Below are positions 1 through 8,209 of a stretch of DNA of 64,000 bases, piece by piece (positions within the stretch are counted from its first letter, which is position 1; every line of letters starts with the position of its first letter). Below the pieces are notes generated by a model. The model made no database searches. It had not been told where the DNA came from and saw only the letters and a program-made list of their open reading frames with translations. Source of the stretch: Superficieibacter electus (lineage in GTDB: Bacteria; Pseudomonadota; Gammaproteobacteria; Enterobacterales; Enterobacteriaceae). The translations under genes were made by a program, and so were the position numbers. Location of the stretch: positions 124,001 to 188,000 of the forward strand of contig NZ_PQGD01000002.1 in NCBI RefSeq assembly GCF_002915575.1, in the 5' to 3' direction.

Positions 1-636
1 AATCCGTTCCGAGGTCTTGTACAGTTCAAGTAAAATATTTACGGCGATCGCGCGTGTAATGAGCGGATCGTGATTGAAGCTTTCTACCCGCTGGGCATCG
101 TGGGTCAGATATTTGCCTTTAACGTAAGAATTAACGTAGAACAACCCGCGAAAACGCTGCATCAGGCCCAGCCCCGGACGGGCAAAAGGTACATATAGTT
201 TGACCTTAAAGGCCGGTGAAGCAAGGATTAAGCCGCGCAGTTGCGGCGCATAATCATGCACCCAGGTCGCAGCCAGTACCGCCCCTACGCTTTGCGCCAC
301 CACTACGACGTCAGCTAAGGTAAGCTGGCTATCCTCAGCGGCAAAGCGGACAAATTCGTCAACATCCTGCACCGAGCGTGCCAAAGACGGGCTATAGCCG
401 CGCGCGCCCTCAGTGTGCCCGTGGCCCCGCGCGTCCCAGGCATAGAACGCGGTATCCGGCATCATCAGCTCATCAACGATATGTTGCAGACGACCAGAAT
501 GTTCATGCCCCCGATGAAACATAACGATGACTTTACGCACCGGCGTCTCGCTTTGCGCCGGCCAATGGCGATAAAACAGCGTCTGGTTATCGCTGGTCTG
601 AAAAGTGTGTTCCTCAGGCGTGCGGTGGATGGTCAT
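1..636 (-). CDS. ynbC: Alpha/beta hydrolase YnbC, N-terminal part (cut by window edge)
   Basis: The first 212 codons read from ATG at 636 and run open off the left edge. The N-terminus has the monoglyceride-lipase/lysophospholipase layout: an oxyanion-type HRGHEHSGR segment near residue 40, an AWDARGHGHTEG strand, and a nucleophile elbow AQSVGA near residue 115 instead of the usual GHSMG. Gene order after ynbA, ynbB and an acyltransferase identifies it as YnbC. The E. coli protein is longer and is usually described as a hydrolase fused to a methyltransferase-like domain; that part lies outside the window. The start codon lies inside the end of the upstream acyltransferase gene, so translational coupling is likely. 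The substrate is unknown; a lipid ester is an inference from neighbours. Confidence 0.85.
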   Translation of the reverse strand, partial: MTIHRTPEEHTFQTSDNQTLFYRHWPAQSETPVRKVIVMFHRGHEHSGRLQHIVDELMMPDTAFYAWDARGHGHTEGARGYSPSLARSVQDVDEFVRFAAEDSQLTLADVVVVAQSVGAVLAATWVHDYAPQLRGLILASPAFKVKLYVPFARPGLGLMQRFRGLFYVNSYVKGKYLTHDAQRVESFNHDPLITRAIAVNILLELYKTSERI

Positions 637-1270
637 TCGCTTCAGTCCCCTGTGAATGAGGTTGCAGGCGCAGTAAGGTCTGCAAAAGATTATCCATAAA
701 AATACGTTTGTCCGGGTGTGGCGCGAGCGCTTCCCCGACAATGACATCAATAAAGAGCGGCAGCGGAATGCGGTTCCCCTTCGCCATGACTTTTTCCGTA
801 CCCGCAAGCCATACCGGGATCACGGTAGTTTCCGGTACGCGCTCAAGCAGATGCCAGATACCGGATTTCAGCGGTGACAGCGTGCCCGGCTCGCCACGCG
901 AACCTTCCGGGAAGAGGATCAGGATTTTATTTTGCCTCAGCGCCTGCTCACAGCCTGCCAGCGGATCGGCTTCAGCGCCCTTACGCGTCACTGGAATAAT
1001 ATTGAGGATATTGAGGGTGAACCATGCCAGCCAGCGATTACGCAAAAAATAATCCGCAGCGGCCACCGGGTGCACCTGCTGCTGAGAGCGTAAGGAAAAG
1101 AGTGAGAGCAAGGCAAAGACATCCATATGACTATTATGATTCGCCACCACGATGGCCGGTCCGGCCGCGGGAATATGATGGCGATGCTTAACCCGCAGGC
1201 CAAGCCACAGCCAGATAACCGGCCAGACAATGATCATGGTAAATAACAGGCGCAGCGCTTTTTTACCCAT
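614..1270 (-). CDS. 1-acyl-sn-glycerol-3-phosphate acyltransferase-like (PlsC family)
   Basis: The product has 218 residues. It has an N-terminal hydrophobic segment (about residues 8-25), then the PlsC motif I NHNSHMD (H-x4-D, about residues 44-50) and motif III FPEGSRG (about residues 120-126). These are the catalytic and phosphate-binding signatures of glycerophosphate or lysophospholipid acyltransferases. It sits between ynbB (CDP-diacylglycerol synthase-like) and ynbC (hydrolase), 4 bases after the ynbB stop and overlapping the ynbC start. Such an enzyme would supply phosphatidate to ynbB. I do not recall a separate acyltransferase gene in the E. coli K-12 ynbABCD cluster, so no symbol is given. 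The acyl donor and acceptor are not shown by sequence. Confidence 0.88.
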   Translation of the reverse strand: MGKKALRLLFTMIIVWPVIWLWLGLRVKHRHHIPAAGPAIVVANHNSHMDVFALLSLFSLRSQQQVHPVAAADYFLRNRWLAWFTLNILNIIPVTRKGAEADPLAGCEQALRQNKILILFPEGSRGEPGTLSPLKSGIWHLLERVPETTVIPVWLAGTEKVMAKGNRIPLPLFIDVIVGEALAPHPDKRIFMDNLLQTLLRLQPHSQGTEANDHPPHA

Positions 1271-1274
1271 AAGT

Positions 1275-2192
1275 TCAATAATAAAAATAACGGATGAAGT
1301 GGAAAAATACCGGCGCGGTAAAAATCAGGGAATCCAGCCGGTCGAGAATGCCGCCGTGTCCGGGCAGCAGCGTGCCGCTGTCTTTTACGCCAATATCACG
1401 TTTTACAGCCGACATAACGACATCGCCACAAAAACCGGTCACGCCGATGAAAAACCCGGCGGCCAGCGCCATGCTCCAGCTCATCGGCGTTATTAGCGGG
1501 CCGAGAATCATGGCAACCAGGGCGGTACTGGCAACGCCACCGACCAGCCCGGCGAGGGTTTTATTGGGGCTGACGCGCGGCGTAACCTTTATTCTTCCCA
1601 GCGATTTCCCCCATAGATATTGGGCTATGTCATTAAATTCGGTTAAACCCACCAAAAACAGCACCAGCAGCGCGCCGGTTTGCCCGCCATCATCAGGCAG
1701 AACCAGCAGATAGCTCACGTGACCAAACGCAAAAATGGTGGTCATGAGCGCCCAATGGTGCTGAGATGCGGCCCGCAGGAAGCCGTCGGTGTTGCCGGTC
1801 AGCACCATGCGGGCAGGCAGAAAAAGAAACGCATAGACCGGAATGAAAATAATAAACATGCCATACCAGTTGCAGCCGATGAACCAGTAGCTGATCGGGA
1901 TGGCAAGAAACATCCACAGCAGCGGCATCCGGTCTGAGCGGCGGGAAGGGATCAGGGTCAAAAATTCTTTCAGGGCGAGAAAGCTCACCAGTGCAAAGAG
2001 CGTCAACGCCAGCCAGCGGGGGCTTATCATCGCCAGTGAAAAAAATAAAATAATGATCCACCAGGTGCGGATACGCAAAGTCAGCTCCCGCCAGTCCTTT
2101 TGCGGGCGGCAACACACCAGTAGCCCATTAATCAGTGAGGCGAAAATCAGCAGTGAGAAAATCACCGCCAGGGCGATAAACAGTAATGACAT
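1275..2192 (-). CDS. ynbB: Phosphatidate cytidylyltransferase-like YnbB
   Basis: A multi-pass membrane protein of 305 residues in the CdsA family. The C-terminal signature is visible as SPNKTLAGLVGG, then GFCGDVVMSAVKRDIGVKDSG and LPGHGGILDRLDSL, the nucleotide and metal binding segment of CDP-diacylglycerol synthases. The expected reaction is CTP plus phosphatidate to CDP-diacylglycerol at the inner membrane. I chose ATG at 2192 because it shares a base with the ynbA stop (TGATG), which couples the two genes; a longer reading to 2222 adds ten residues without better support. The pairing with a CDP-alcohol phosphatidyltransferase next door fits a two-step route. Confidence 0.9.
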   Translation of the reverse strand: MSLLFIALAVIFSLLIFASLINGLLVCCRPQKDWRELTLRIRTWWIIILFFSLAMISPRWLALTLFALVSFLALKEFLTLIPSRRSDRMPLLWMFLAIPISYWFIGCNWYGMFIIFIPVYAFLFLPARMVLTGNTDGFLRAASQHHWALMTTIFAFGHVSYLLVLPDDGGQTGALLVLFLVGLTEFNDIAQYLWGKSLGRIKVTPRVSPNKTLAGLVGGVASTALVAMILGPLITPMSWSMALAAGFFIGVTGFCGDVVMSAVKRDIGVKDSGTLLPGHGGILDRLDSLIFTAPVFFHFIRYFYY

Positions 2193-2794
2193 CAGGACGG
2201 CTCCCGTAATACCGAACGGCAACGGTTAATGGCCGTCCAGATCAGCAAAAGCAATGCCGCACCCCATACTACGTTATTCCAGGTATTAAGCTGTGGCCAT
2301 AGCGCAATAAAAAGCCCCCAGCCGCCAAATACCAGCGCGCGATCGCTTTTGCCAAATGGCCCGGCATAACTGCGTACTGAATGAATAGTTTGTGCAAGGA
2401 TGCCGCAGAACTCGGTCATGATGGTGCAAAAAAGCATCGCCATTATCAGCGGTACGCTGCTTTGCGGCAGAAACATAAACGGTAAATAAAGCGCGATATC
2501 GGAGAGTACATCGCCAGTTTCATTGAGAATAGCGCCCAGCCGCGTTTGCTGGTGATATTCACGCGCCATCATTCCGTCGAGAGCATTAAGTGCCATACGG
2601 ATAAACAGCACTACGGGTAATAACATAAACCAGTAAGGATCGCGCACAATCGCCAGAACGATGCCAGTAATCACAGACATCACCAGCGCCAAAAGCGTGA
2701 TTTGATTGGCACTGATGCCCGCTTTATGCAGGCGGCGCAATAGCGGACGTAATAATGCCTGAAAGCGGGGTTTAATATCGTAAAGCGTTATCAT
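2192..2794 (-). CDS. ynbA: CDP-alcohol phosphatidyltransferase-like YnbA
   Basis: A membrane protein of 200 residues from the CDP-alcohol phosphotransferase family. The family signature D-x2-D-G-x2-A-R-x8-G-x3-D-x3-D is recognisable in the segment beginning NALDGMMAR (about residues 71-79), with the spacing intact. However, the first and third aspartates are both asparagine (N-A-L-D-G and G-A-I-L-N). Family members transfer a phosphatidyl group from CDP-diacylglycerol to an alcohol such as glycerol phosphate, serine or inositol. The replacements fall on residues normally used for metal binding or catalysis, so activity and acceptor are uncertain. It is first in the operon, with ynbB overlapping its stop. 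Confidence 0.9.
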   Translation of the reverse strand: MITLYDIKPRFQALLRPLLRRLHKAGISANQITLLALVMSVITGIVLAIVRDPYWFMLLPVVLFIRMALNALDGMMAREYHQQTRLGAILNETGDVLSDIALYLPFMFLPQSSVPLIMAMLFCTIMTEFCGILAQTIHSVRSYAGPFGKSDRALVFGGWGLFIALWPQLNTWNNVVWGAALLLLIWTAINRCRSVLREPS

Positions 2795-2836
2795 GGCCGA
2801 CTCCCTGACTGTGGCTAATCACTTATTAAAGCTGAA

Positions 2837-3160
2837 TTATTTTTGTAACCACTTCCCGTTGATGCCCTGAACATACTCTCCGGGCCGGGCGCGCTCAACC
2901 AATTTTTGCCCGGCCATTTTTGCTACTTCATCCATCGGAAGATTATTAGCATCCGCCAGCCGTTGATAACTTTCACTCCGCGCCTGGTTTATATGCTTCA
3001 CCAGTGCCTGTGTTTCGGCATCCTCGCGTAGCGGTGCGATGTAGCCGCTCAGGGTTTCTCCCACCCGCCCCTGCGCGCGGGCATCATTCAGGGAAAGGGC
3101 GCTGGCATTTTGACCGAACATACTCAGTGCCAGAAACAACAGAATAAGCTGTTTTTTCAT
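2837..3160 (-). CDS. ydbL: YdbL, DUF1318 periplasmic protein
   Basis: A protein of 107 residues with a cleavable signal peptide (charged start, hydrophobic residues 4-15, cleavage likely after ASA). The mature part is the DUF1318 family: an ALSLNDARAQGRVGET start and a conserved end, GQKLVERARPGEYVQGINGKW. It is last in the ydbH-ynbE-ydbL operon, 7 bases after ynbE. Published work on E. coli describes YdbL as a periplasmic helper that controls assembly of the YdbH-YnbE bridge for phospholipid transport to the outer membrane. That role is carried over by homology and synteny. Confidence 0.92.
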   Translation of the reverse strand: MKKQLILLFLALSMFGQNASALSLNDARAQGRVGETLSGYIAPLREDAETQALVKHINQARSESYQRLADANNLPMDEVAKMAGQKLVERARPGEYVQGINGKWLQK

Positions 3161-3167
3161 CGTCGCC

Positions 3168-3359
3168 TCAGAACAAATCGCTGCGTGATTTCAGCAGCGT
3201 TTCAACGTCTTTATCTACCTTAATATGAATTTCATGTTCAATTTTAACATTCATATTAATGGTAATCGGCGTATCCGGCGCGGCGACTTCAATACGTGGC
3301 GTACAGCCGGTAAACAGCGCGACGGCCAGAACAGGTAATAACGCGATCGCAGTTTTCAT
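3168..3359 (-). CDS. ynbE: YnbE outer-membrane lipoprotein
   Basis: A small lipoprotein of 63 residues. The lipobox LFTGC places the modified cysteine at residue 19. The mature part is short and rich in alternating beta-type residues (ITINMNVKIEHEIHIKVDKD). In E. coli, YnbE is reported to pack against the C-terminal edge of YdbH and anchor this bridge to the outer membrane. It lies 9 bases after ydbH and 7 bases before ydbL, so one transcript is expected. Confidence 0.92.
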   Translation of the reverse strand: MKTAIALLPVLAVALFTGCTPRIEVAAPDTPITINMNVKIEHEIHIKVDKDVETLLKSRSDLF

Positions 3360-3368
3360 TATTATTCC

Positions 3369-5981
3369 TCACTTTCCTTGCTTATCCGGGAGCGTCGCAT
3401 TTTTTTCAAGCCATGACTGTAAGTTATCGCCAAAGCGCAGACTACGCCACAGTGTGAAGACATTCTCCTGATGATGATAGTTCAGGTTGATAGCATTGCT
3501 TTTTCCCTCAACCCGGCTAAGGCCGCTAATCGTTGCCTGTAACGTCAGCAATCCCAGGTTATCTACGTTAATTGTGGTCCACGAACGGGATATTTCGATA
3601 TAGCGCAGCCAGTTAATTGCCGCGCCAGCCGCCATATTATCGTTGACAATAGCATCCGCGGTATCTTTATCGATGCGCAGGGTAAGCGGACCGGGGTTGG
3701 TTAACCAGCCGTCTTTAATAAGCCATTTTTCATTATTCAGCCACAGAGGGAGCGCGCCACTGACCGGACCGGACATTGTGAATTGTTTCGGATTAATGGC
3801 GCTAATTAGTTCGCCGGCGGAAATATTCTGCACCCGCAATAGCGCCGCATCGTGCTGGGGCATACGCAACTGTAGCAGGGTAATTTTGCCACCCAGAATA
3901 TCGACGCTGACATCGCTGAACAACAGCGGATCATCTTCGCTCCACGGCCAGCGTCCCTGCAAATGGGCAGTAACATTCTTGGCGGTAAACTGGTTTTCGA
4001 TTTCGGCGATGCGTAATGAAACCGGCCCGTGGGTCCCCAACTGCCAGCTACCCTCGCCATAACGGAACGGCAGAACAAAATCGACGCCGTTAATTTTGTT
4101 GTCCGGTAGCCATGCGCTTCCCGCATTAACCACACCGTGTCCGCCAGCGGTAAACCCTTGCCCGGCGGCGGCAGAGAAGGCAACCTGGGCGTAAAGCGTG
4201 CCGTCGCGCAGATCGATTTTCCAGTCCGGCGGTAGCAGCGGCTGAAAGACGGTGAGCGACTGTTCAGGCCACCATGCCTGCCCGCGCAGACGTTCGCCGT
4301 CCCAGCGTCCGTTGACCCGCACCGGGCCGATGGCCTGCGCGTGAAGATCGCCTTTAAACTGGAACAATGTAGGGTCGCTGCCTTCTACGCTGAAATTGAG
4401 TAAAGAAGGCGGCAGGACGCTACCACCACTAAACGTGGTCTGCCCCGCATTTAGCGTCAGCGCACCTGTAAAGCGCGGATGCAGCCGATCCCGTTGCCAG
4501 ATGACGGGTTTATCCAGCACAAGGCGCGGGGTATTCATCTGCATGGCACCATAGCGTAACTGGTTAAATCCCGTCGAGAGGGTTTTCAGGATGATGCGCT
4601 CATCCCGCCACTCACCGGTGCCGGCCACATCCCAGCGCGCCTGCATTGGAGTAAAACTGCCGTCACCCCAGTAGCGCCACTGCCAGAGGCCGTTATCCGG
4701 CAAAAAATCCTGTGCCTTGCCATCAAGGTGGAGAATGAAATCACCCATTTGTGATTCATGCGCACGCAGGATCGCCTGTAAACGCCCGTCAATACCCCGT
4801 TGAGACACCTTCACGCCTGCCAGCGGCCAACGGATTTCATCAAGATTGAGGGAGTCGATGACCCGACCGCGCGAACGTAATAGCGCGCCCGGCATCAATG
4901 CCAGCTGCGGATCATCAAGCCTTCCGCTAAGGTGCGCAGGCAAAACGGCATAAAAAATCAAATCGTCATGTTTTGCCTCGCCAGTGAGTTGCATTGGCAT
5001 ATCACTACTTTCAGGACTAAGCTTACCCGGCCCAAAATTAAGTACCGCATTGCCCTTGCCAGCGTTACCGGTAGTGATCACATTCATCCGACCGCTGATG
5101 ACGGCCTTATCAAGCCCCTGCTGCCAGTTTTTCACGTTCACACCCAGACGCCCGCTGAGCGGAAACGCCTGCCAGGGCCAGTTCCAGCGACCATCACTGA
5201 TAGTGAGTTGTTGTGCTGTCAGTTGCCAGGGAAGATCGACAAGGGCGTCACCTGATTCTCGCGCCAGCGCCAGAAGTTGCCCCTGCCCGTCGCGCCATTC
5301 CAGGTCGATATCCACCGGAGACGGGATCGCTGGCACCTGCAAGGTGGCACGCGTATGACCTTCAACGGGTAAACCATCCGGCACCAGCGGCATGACGAAC
5401 TGTCCACTCAGAGTTATTGGCGGCTGATCGGCCTGTACGCGCAGCGCAAACTCATCAACAACCAGTGCCTGACCACGCAATTGCGCCGCCAGAGAGAGAG
5501 CCTTGCCCTGATAACGAATGGCCTGTTTTTGCGCACTGAGATCAAGTGCGAGCGATCCCTGCCATTGTTGCCAGGGGGACAGGATCAGGTGATCAATATT
5601 CACCCAGCTATAGGGAAGCATGGATTGCCATTGCGCCAGGGTGCGAGGGGCGACGACAGAGGGCTCTGTTTGAGGCAGTTTACTTAAGCACGCTGAATTG
5701 ATCGTCAACTCAGCGATAGTAAGACGCCAGCGACTGGGATGCGTTAATTCACCCTGCTTCACATGTGCCAGTTCACAATCGGCCACAATATAACGCATAT
5801 CAGGAATACGCAGTGCGCGCAGAGATAACTCAGGTGCGCGTTCCAGTGCAATTCGTGTGCCTTCTGGCAGCCAGATGCCCGCAAGCTTAGGAACCCACCA
5901 GCCAAGCGTCATCAAGAGCGCGAGCGGCAGAAGTATTATGAGTAAAAGGAGCGCAAGTGCGGCTTTATACCTACCCTTCAT
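3369..5981 (-). CDS. ydbH: YdbH, AsmA-like phospholipid bridge protein
   Basis: A protein of 870 residues with a single N-terminal transmembrane segment (about residues 8-30) followed by a long beta-rich periplasmic body, the layout of AsmA-like bridge proteins (YhdP, TamB, YdbH). These are thought to form a grooved rod that carries glycerophospholipids from inner to outer membrane. The C-terminus reads HHQENVFTLWRSLRFGDNLQSW. ATG at 5981 is used; an in-frame TTG at 5987 has better spacing to an upstream AGGA and cannot be excluded. It is first in the ydbH-ynbE-ydbL operon. Its closeness to the ynb lipid genes on the same strand is notable, although a 42-base gap separates ydbL from ynbA. Confidence 0.92.
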   Translation of the reverse strand: MKGRYKAALALLLLIILLPLALLMTLGWWVPKLAGIWLPEGTRIALERAPELSLRALRIPDMRYIVADCELAHVKQGELTHPSRWRLTIAELTINSACLSKLPQTEPSVVAPRTLAQWQSMLPYSWVNIDHLILSPWQQWQGSLALDLSAQKQAIRYQGKALSLAAQLRGQALVVDEFALRVQADQPPITLSGQFVMPLVPDGLPVEGHTRATLQVPAIPSPVDIDLEWRDGQGQLLALARESGDALVDLPWQLTAQQLTISDGRWNWPWQAFPLSGRLGVNVKNWQQGLDKAVISGRMNVITTGNAGKGNAVLNFGPGKLSPESSDMPMQLTGEAKHDDLIFYAVLPAHLSGRLDDPQLALMPGALLRSRGRVIDSLNLDEIRWPLAGVKVSQRGIDGRLQAILRAHESQMGDFILHLDGKAQDFLPDNGLWQWRYWGDGSFTPMQARWDVAGTGEWRDERIILKTLSTGFNQLRYGAMQMNTPRLVLDKPVIWQRDRLHPRFTGALTLNAGQTTFSGGSVLPPSLLNFSVEGSDPTLFQFKGDLHAQAIGPVRVNGRWDGERLRGQAWWPEQSLTVFQPLLPPDWKIDLRDGTLYAQVAFSAAAGQGFTAGGHGVVNAGSAWLPDNKINGVDFVLPFRYGEGSWQLGTHGPVSLRIAEIENQFTAKNVTAHLQGRWPWSEDDPLLFSDVSVDILGGKITLLQLRMPQHDAALLRVQNISAGELISAINPKQFTMSGPVSGALPLWLNNEKWLIKDGWLTNPGPLTLRIDKDTADAIVNDNMAAGAAINWLRYIEISRSWTTINVDNLGLLTLQATISGLSRVEGKSNAINLNYHHQENVFTLWRSLRFGDNLQSWLEKNATLPDKQGK

Positions 5982-6267
5982 GGGCAATTCATATCCTGGT
6001 TATTCGCGATTACTGGTCCGGGAGCCGCTCATTGTGACAGGTAACGCCACTGAGATGAACCCACGATCGCGAGCTTGCATCTTTAATAGGAGTAAGTATA
6101 AGCGGCTTTCCCCGTCTCGCCTGGCAGGCTATTTATGGACAATGGCTGTTAATCATGTAAATAAAGGCAACCACTACTGTCATTATGTGTTTTTTATGTC
6201 ATTATTTTGTTAATAAAGAGGATGTATGACGGCAAAAGACGGTTGATCCTTCCCGCAGGAGCAATGC

Positions 6268-8055
6268 ATGTTCTCAGGGTTAAATGAAAACGAAACCAAA
6301 AAGCTTGCTGCATTTGAATTGCTTCGCAAGGAAAACGCACTGCGCGATGAAGCACTTGGTGGCTTTGCACAACTGGCAAGGCAACTTATTGACGTTTCCG
6401 GCTGTTTTGTGACTATCTTTGACGATAAGTATCAATACATAAAGTATGCGTTCAACCTCTCTTCTGTTCCTGACACATTGCCTGTCGACGAGACGATGTG
6501 TAAATATTCGGTCGGGACCTGCCAGCCGGTGATTTGCCCGGATGCGCGTCTCGATCCACGCTTTGCCCGTCATCCGCTGGTTATTGAAGGGGCAATTGTG
6601 TTCTACGCTGCCGCACCGCTAAAAACCAAAGATAACTTTGTACTTGGCACCCTGTGTGTTTGTGATACCCACCCCGTCACACCGTCCCCCCATCAGATCG
6701 ACCAGTTTTTACAATTAGCCGCCCTTGCCAGCGCCTATCTTGAGTCGTGGTATTCCGTTGGTCGCATGGACGCTCTGACGGCCTTACCTAACCGGCAAAG
6801 TTTGCTCGAAGAAATAAATAGCTTAGCGTTATTAGGAAATGCAGGTAATTACACGCTTATTATTTTTGACTGCATTGATATTAACCGGGCTTACGAATTA
6901 TCCCGCTATCTGGGGATTGCGGCCGTTGAAAACATGCTCCGCAATTTCGCCCCGCTGCTACGTATTCGCCTTGAGCTCGACCCGTCGATCACGCTTTATG
7001 CATTTGCTACTGCCCGTTATGCGTTGTTGATGCAGGAAGAAATGGCCGACGAGCTCATTCAGAAAGCCGTCGTTTTTCCGGCGACGCTTGCCAAAATTAC
7101 CGGCGATATTGAAATATCGCTGAGTATGCACGTCGGCTATCTCACCTTTGATCCTGCGACGGTACAACCCCAGGATGTGCTGCGTAAAACGGTAAGCGCT
7201 TTGCATGAGGCTATCCGCCAGAATGTGCCGGTAAGAGCATTTGATCCATTGATGGATGAGAAAAGAAACGATGAGTTCAGACTTCTTTATGATCTTGGTG
7301 AAGCCCTAAAAACCCAGGGGCAGCTTTATCTGGCTTTTCAGCCGAAAATTTCATTGCGGGACGGTTCAGTGATCGGGGTGGAAGCCCTGTTACGGTGGCA
7401 GCATCCAACACTCGGTAATGTGTCTCCGGCAATAATCGTTGCGCTGGCGGAACGGACCAGCCTGATGTCTGAAATCACGCAATGGGTTATCCGCCGAACG
7501 TTGTCCCAGATAAAAGTGTGGCAGGCAGGCGGCGTGAGTGTTCCGGTATCGATTAACATTACCGTTAGCGATTTTTCCAGCACGGGTTTTTCGCTGAAGT
7601 TGACCCGGCAAATTATTGCCGCCGGACTCACTCCAGCAGACATTCGCATTGAGTGCCTTGAGACGGAAAAAATGCTGGAGAGCCCGGCCGCGCTTAGTGA
7701 ACTGGATATATTAAAATCTGTCGGATTCATTATTCTGCTGGATGACTTTGGTGCCGGGAATAGCAATATCAACTACCTGCGGCGAATACCTGTCGATATC
7801 ATCAAACTTGATCGTTCATTGATAAGCCAGATCACGTCCGACCCCGGAAGTCGTATTATTGCCCGCAATGTGGTGGTGATGCTTAAAGAACTGAATTACA
7901 CGGTGCTGGCCGAAGGTGTCGAAGACAGGGAAACCGCACTGCTGCTGAAATCGTTTGGCTGTGATGAAGCTCAGGGTTATTACTTTGCCATGCCCATGCC
8001 ACCTGAAGAAATCCCTACCTGGATTGCCGCCAATTCAACCCCAGGAAAACTGTAA
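6268..8055 (+). CDS. GAF-GGDEF(degenerate)-EAL cyclic-di-GMP phosphodiesterase
   Basis: A soluble protein of 595 residues with no transmembrane segment. Domains in order are GAF (about residues 20-165, ending in GTLCVCDTHP), a GGDEF-fold domain starting at MDALTALPNRQSL (about 170-330), and EAL (about 345-590). The GGDEF signature is lost: the expected position reads ARYALLM. The EAL domain keeps its key residues: GVEALLRW with Glu372, SINIT, the ECLETEK glutamate, LLDDFGAG (Asp492-Asp493), IKLDRS, and LAEGVE. Hydrolysis of c-di-GMP to pGpG is therefore predicted, with the GAF domain and dead GGDEF domain as likely sensors. AGGAG lies 7 bases before the ATG. It stands alone between ydbH and ldhA; I recall no equivalent at this place in E. 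coli K-12. Confidence 0.9.
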   Translation: MFSGLNENETKKLAAFELLRKENALRDEALGGFAQLARQLIDVSGCFVTIFDDKYQYIKYAFNLSSVPDTLPVDETMCKYSVGTCQPVICPDARLDPRFARHPLVIEGAIVFYAAAPLKTKDNFVLGTLCVCDTHPVTPSPHQIDQFLQLAALASAYLESWYSVGRMDALTALPNRQSLLEEINSLALLGNAGNYTLIIFDCIDINRAYELSRYLGIAAVENMLRNFAPLLRIRLELDPSITLYAFATARYALLMQEEMADELIQKAVVFPATLAKITGDIEISLSMHVGYLTFDPATVQPQDVLRKTVSALHEAIRQNVPVRAFDPLMDEKRNDEFRLLYDLGEALKTQGQLYLAFQPKISLRDGSVIGVEALLRWQHPTLGNVSPAIIVALAERTSLMSEITQWVIRRTLSQIKVWQAGGVSVPVSINITVSDFSSTGFSLKLTRQIIAAGLTPADIRIECLETEKMLESPAALSELDILKSVGFIILLDDFGAGNSNINYLRRIPVDIIKLDRSLISQITSDPGSRIIARNVVVMLKELNYTVLAEGVEDRETALLLKSFGCDEAQGYYFAMPMPPEEIPTWIAANSTPGKL

Positions 8056-8209
8056 CGTTATCACCTGCTGCCCTCACCTTCGACGGTGATTATTCTGCGA
8101 AAAAGACTAAAATTGAGGGATAACCCCGCCCATTCAATTATTTTTTATAAATTGTCAGATTATTTTAGAAATGTTAATCTGATCGCAGAAAATCATCGGA
8201 GAAAGTCTT

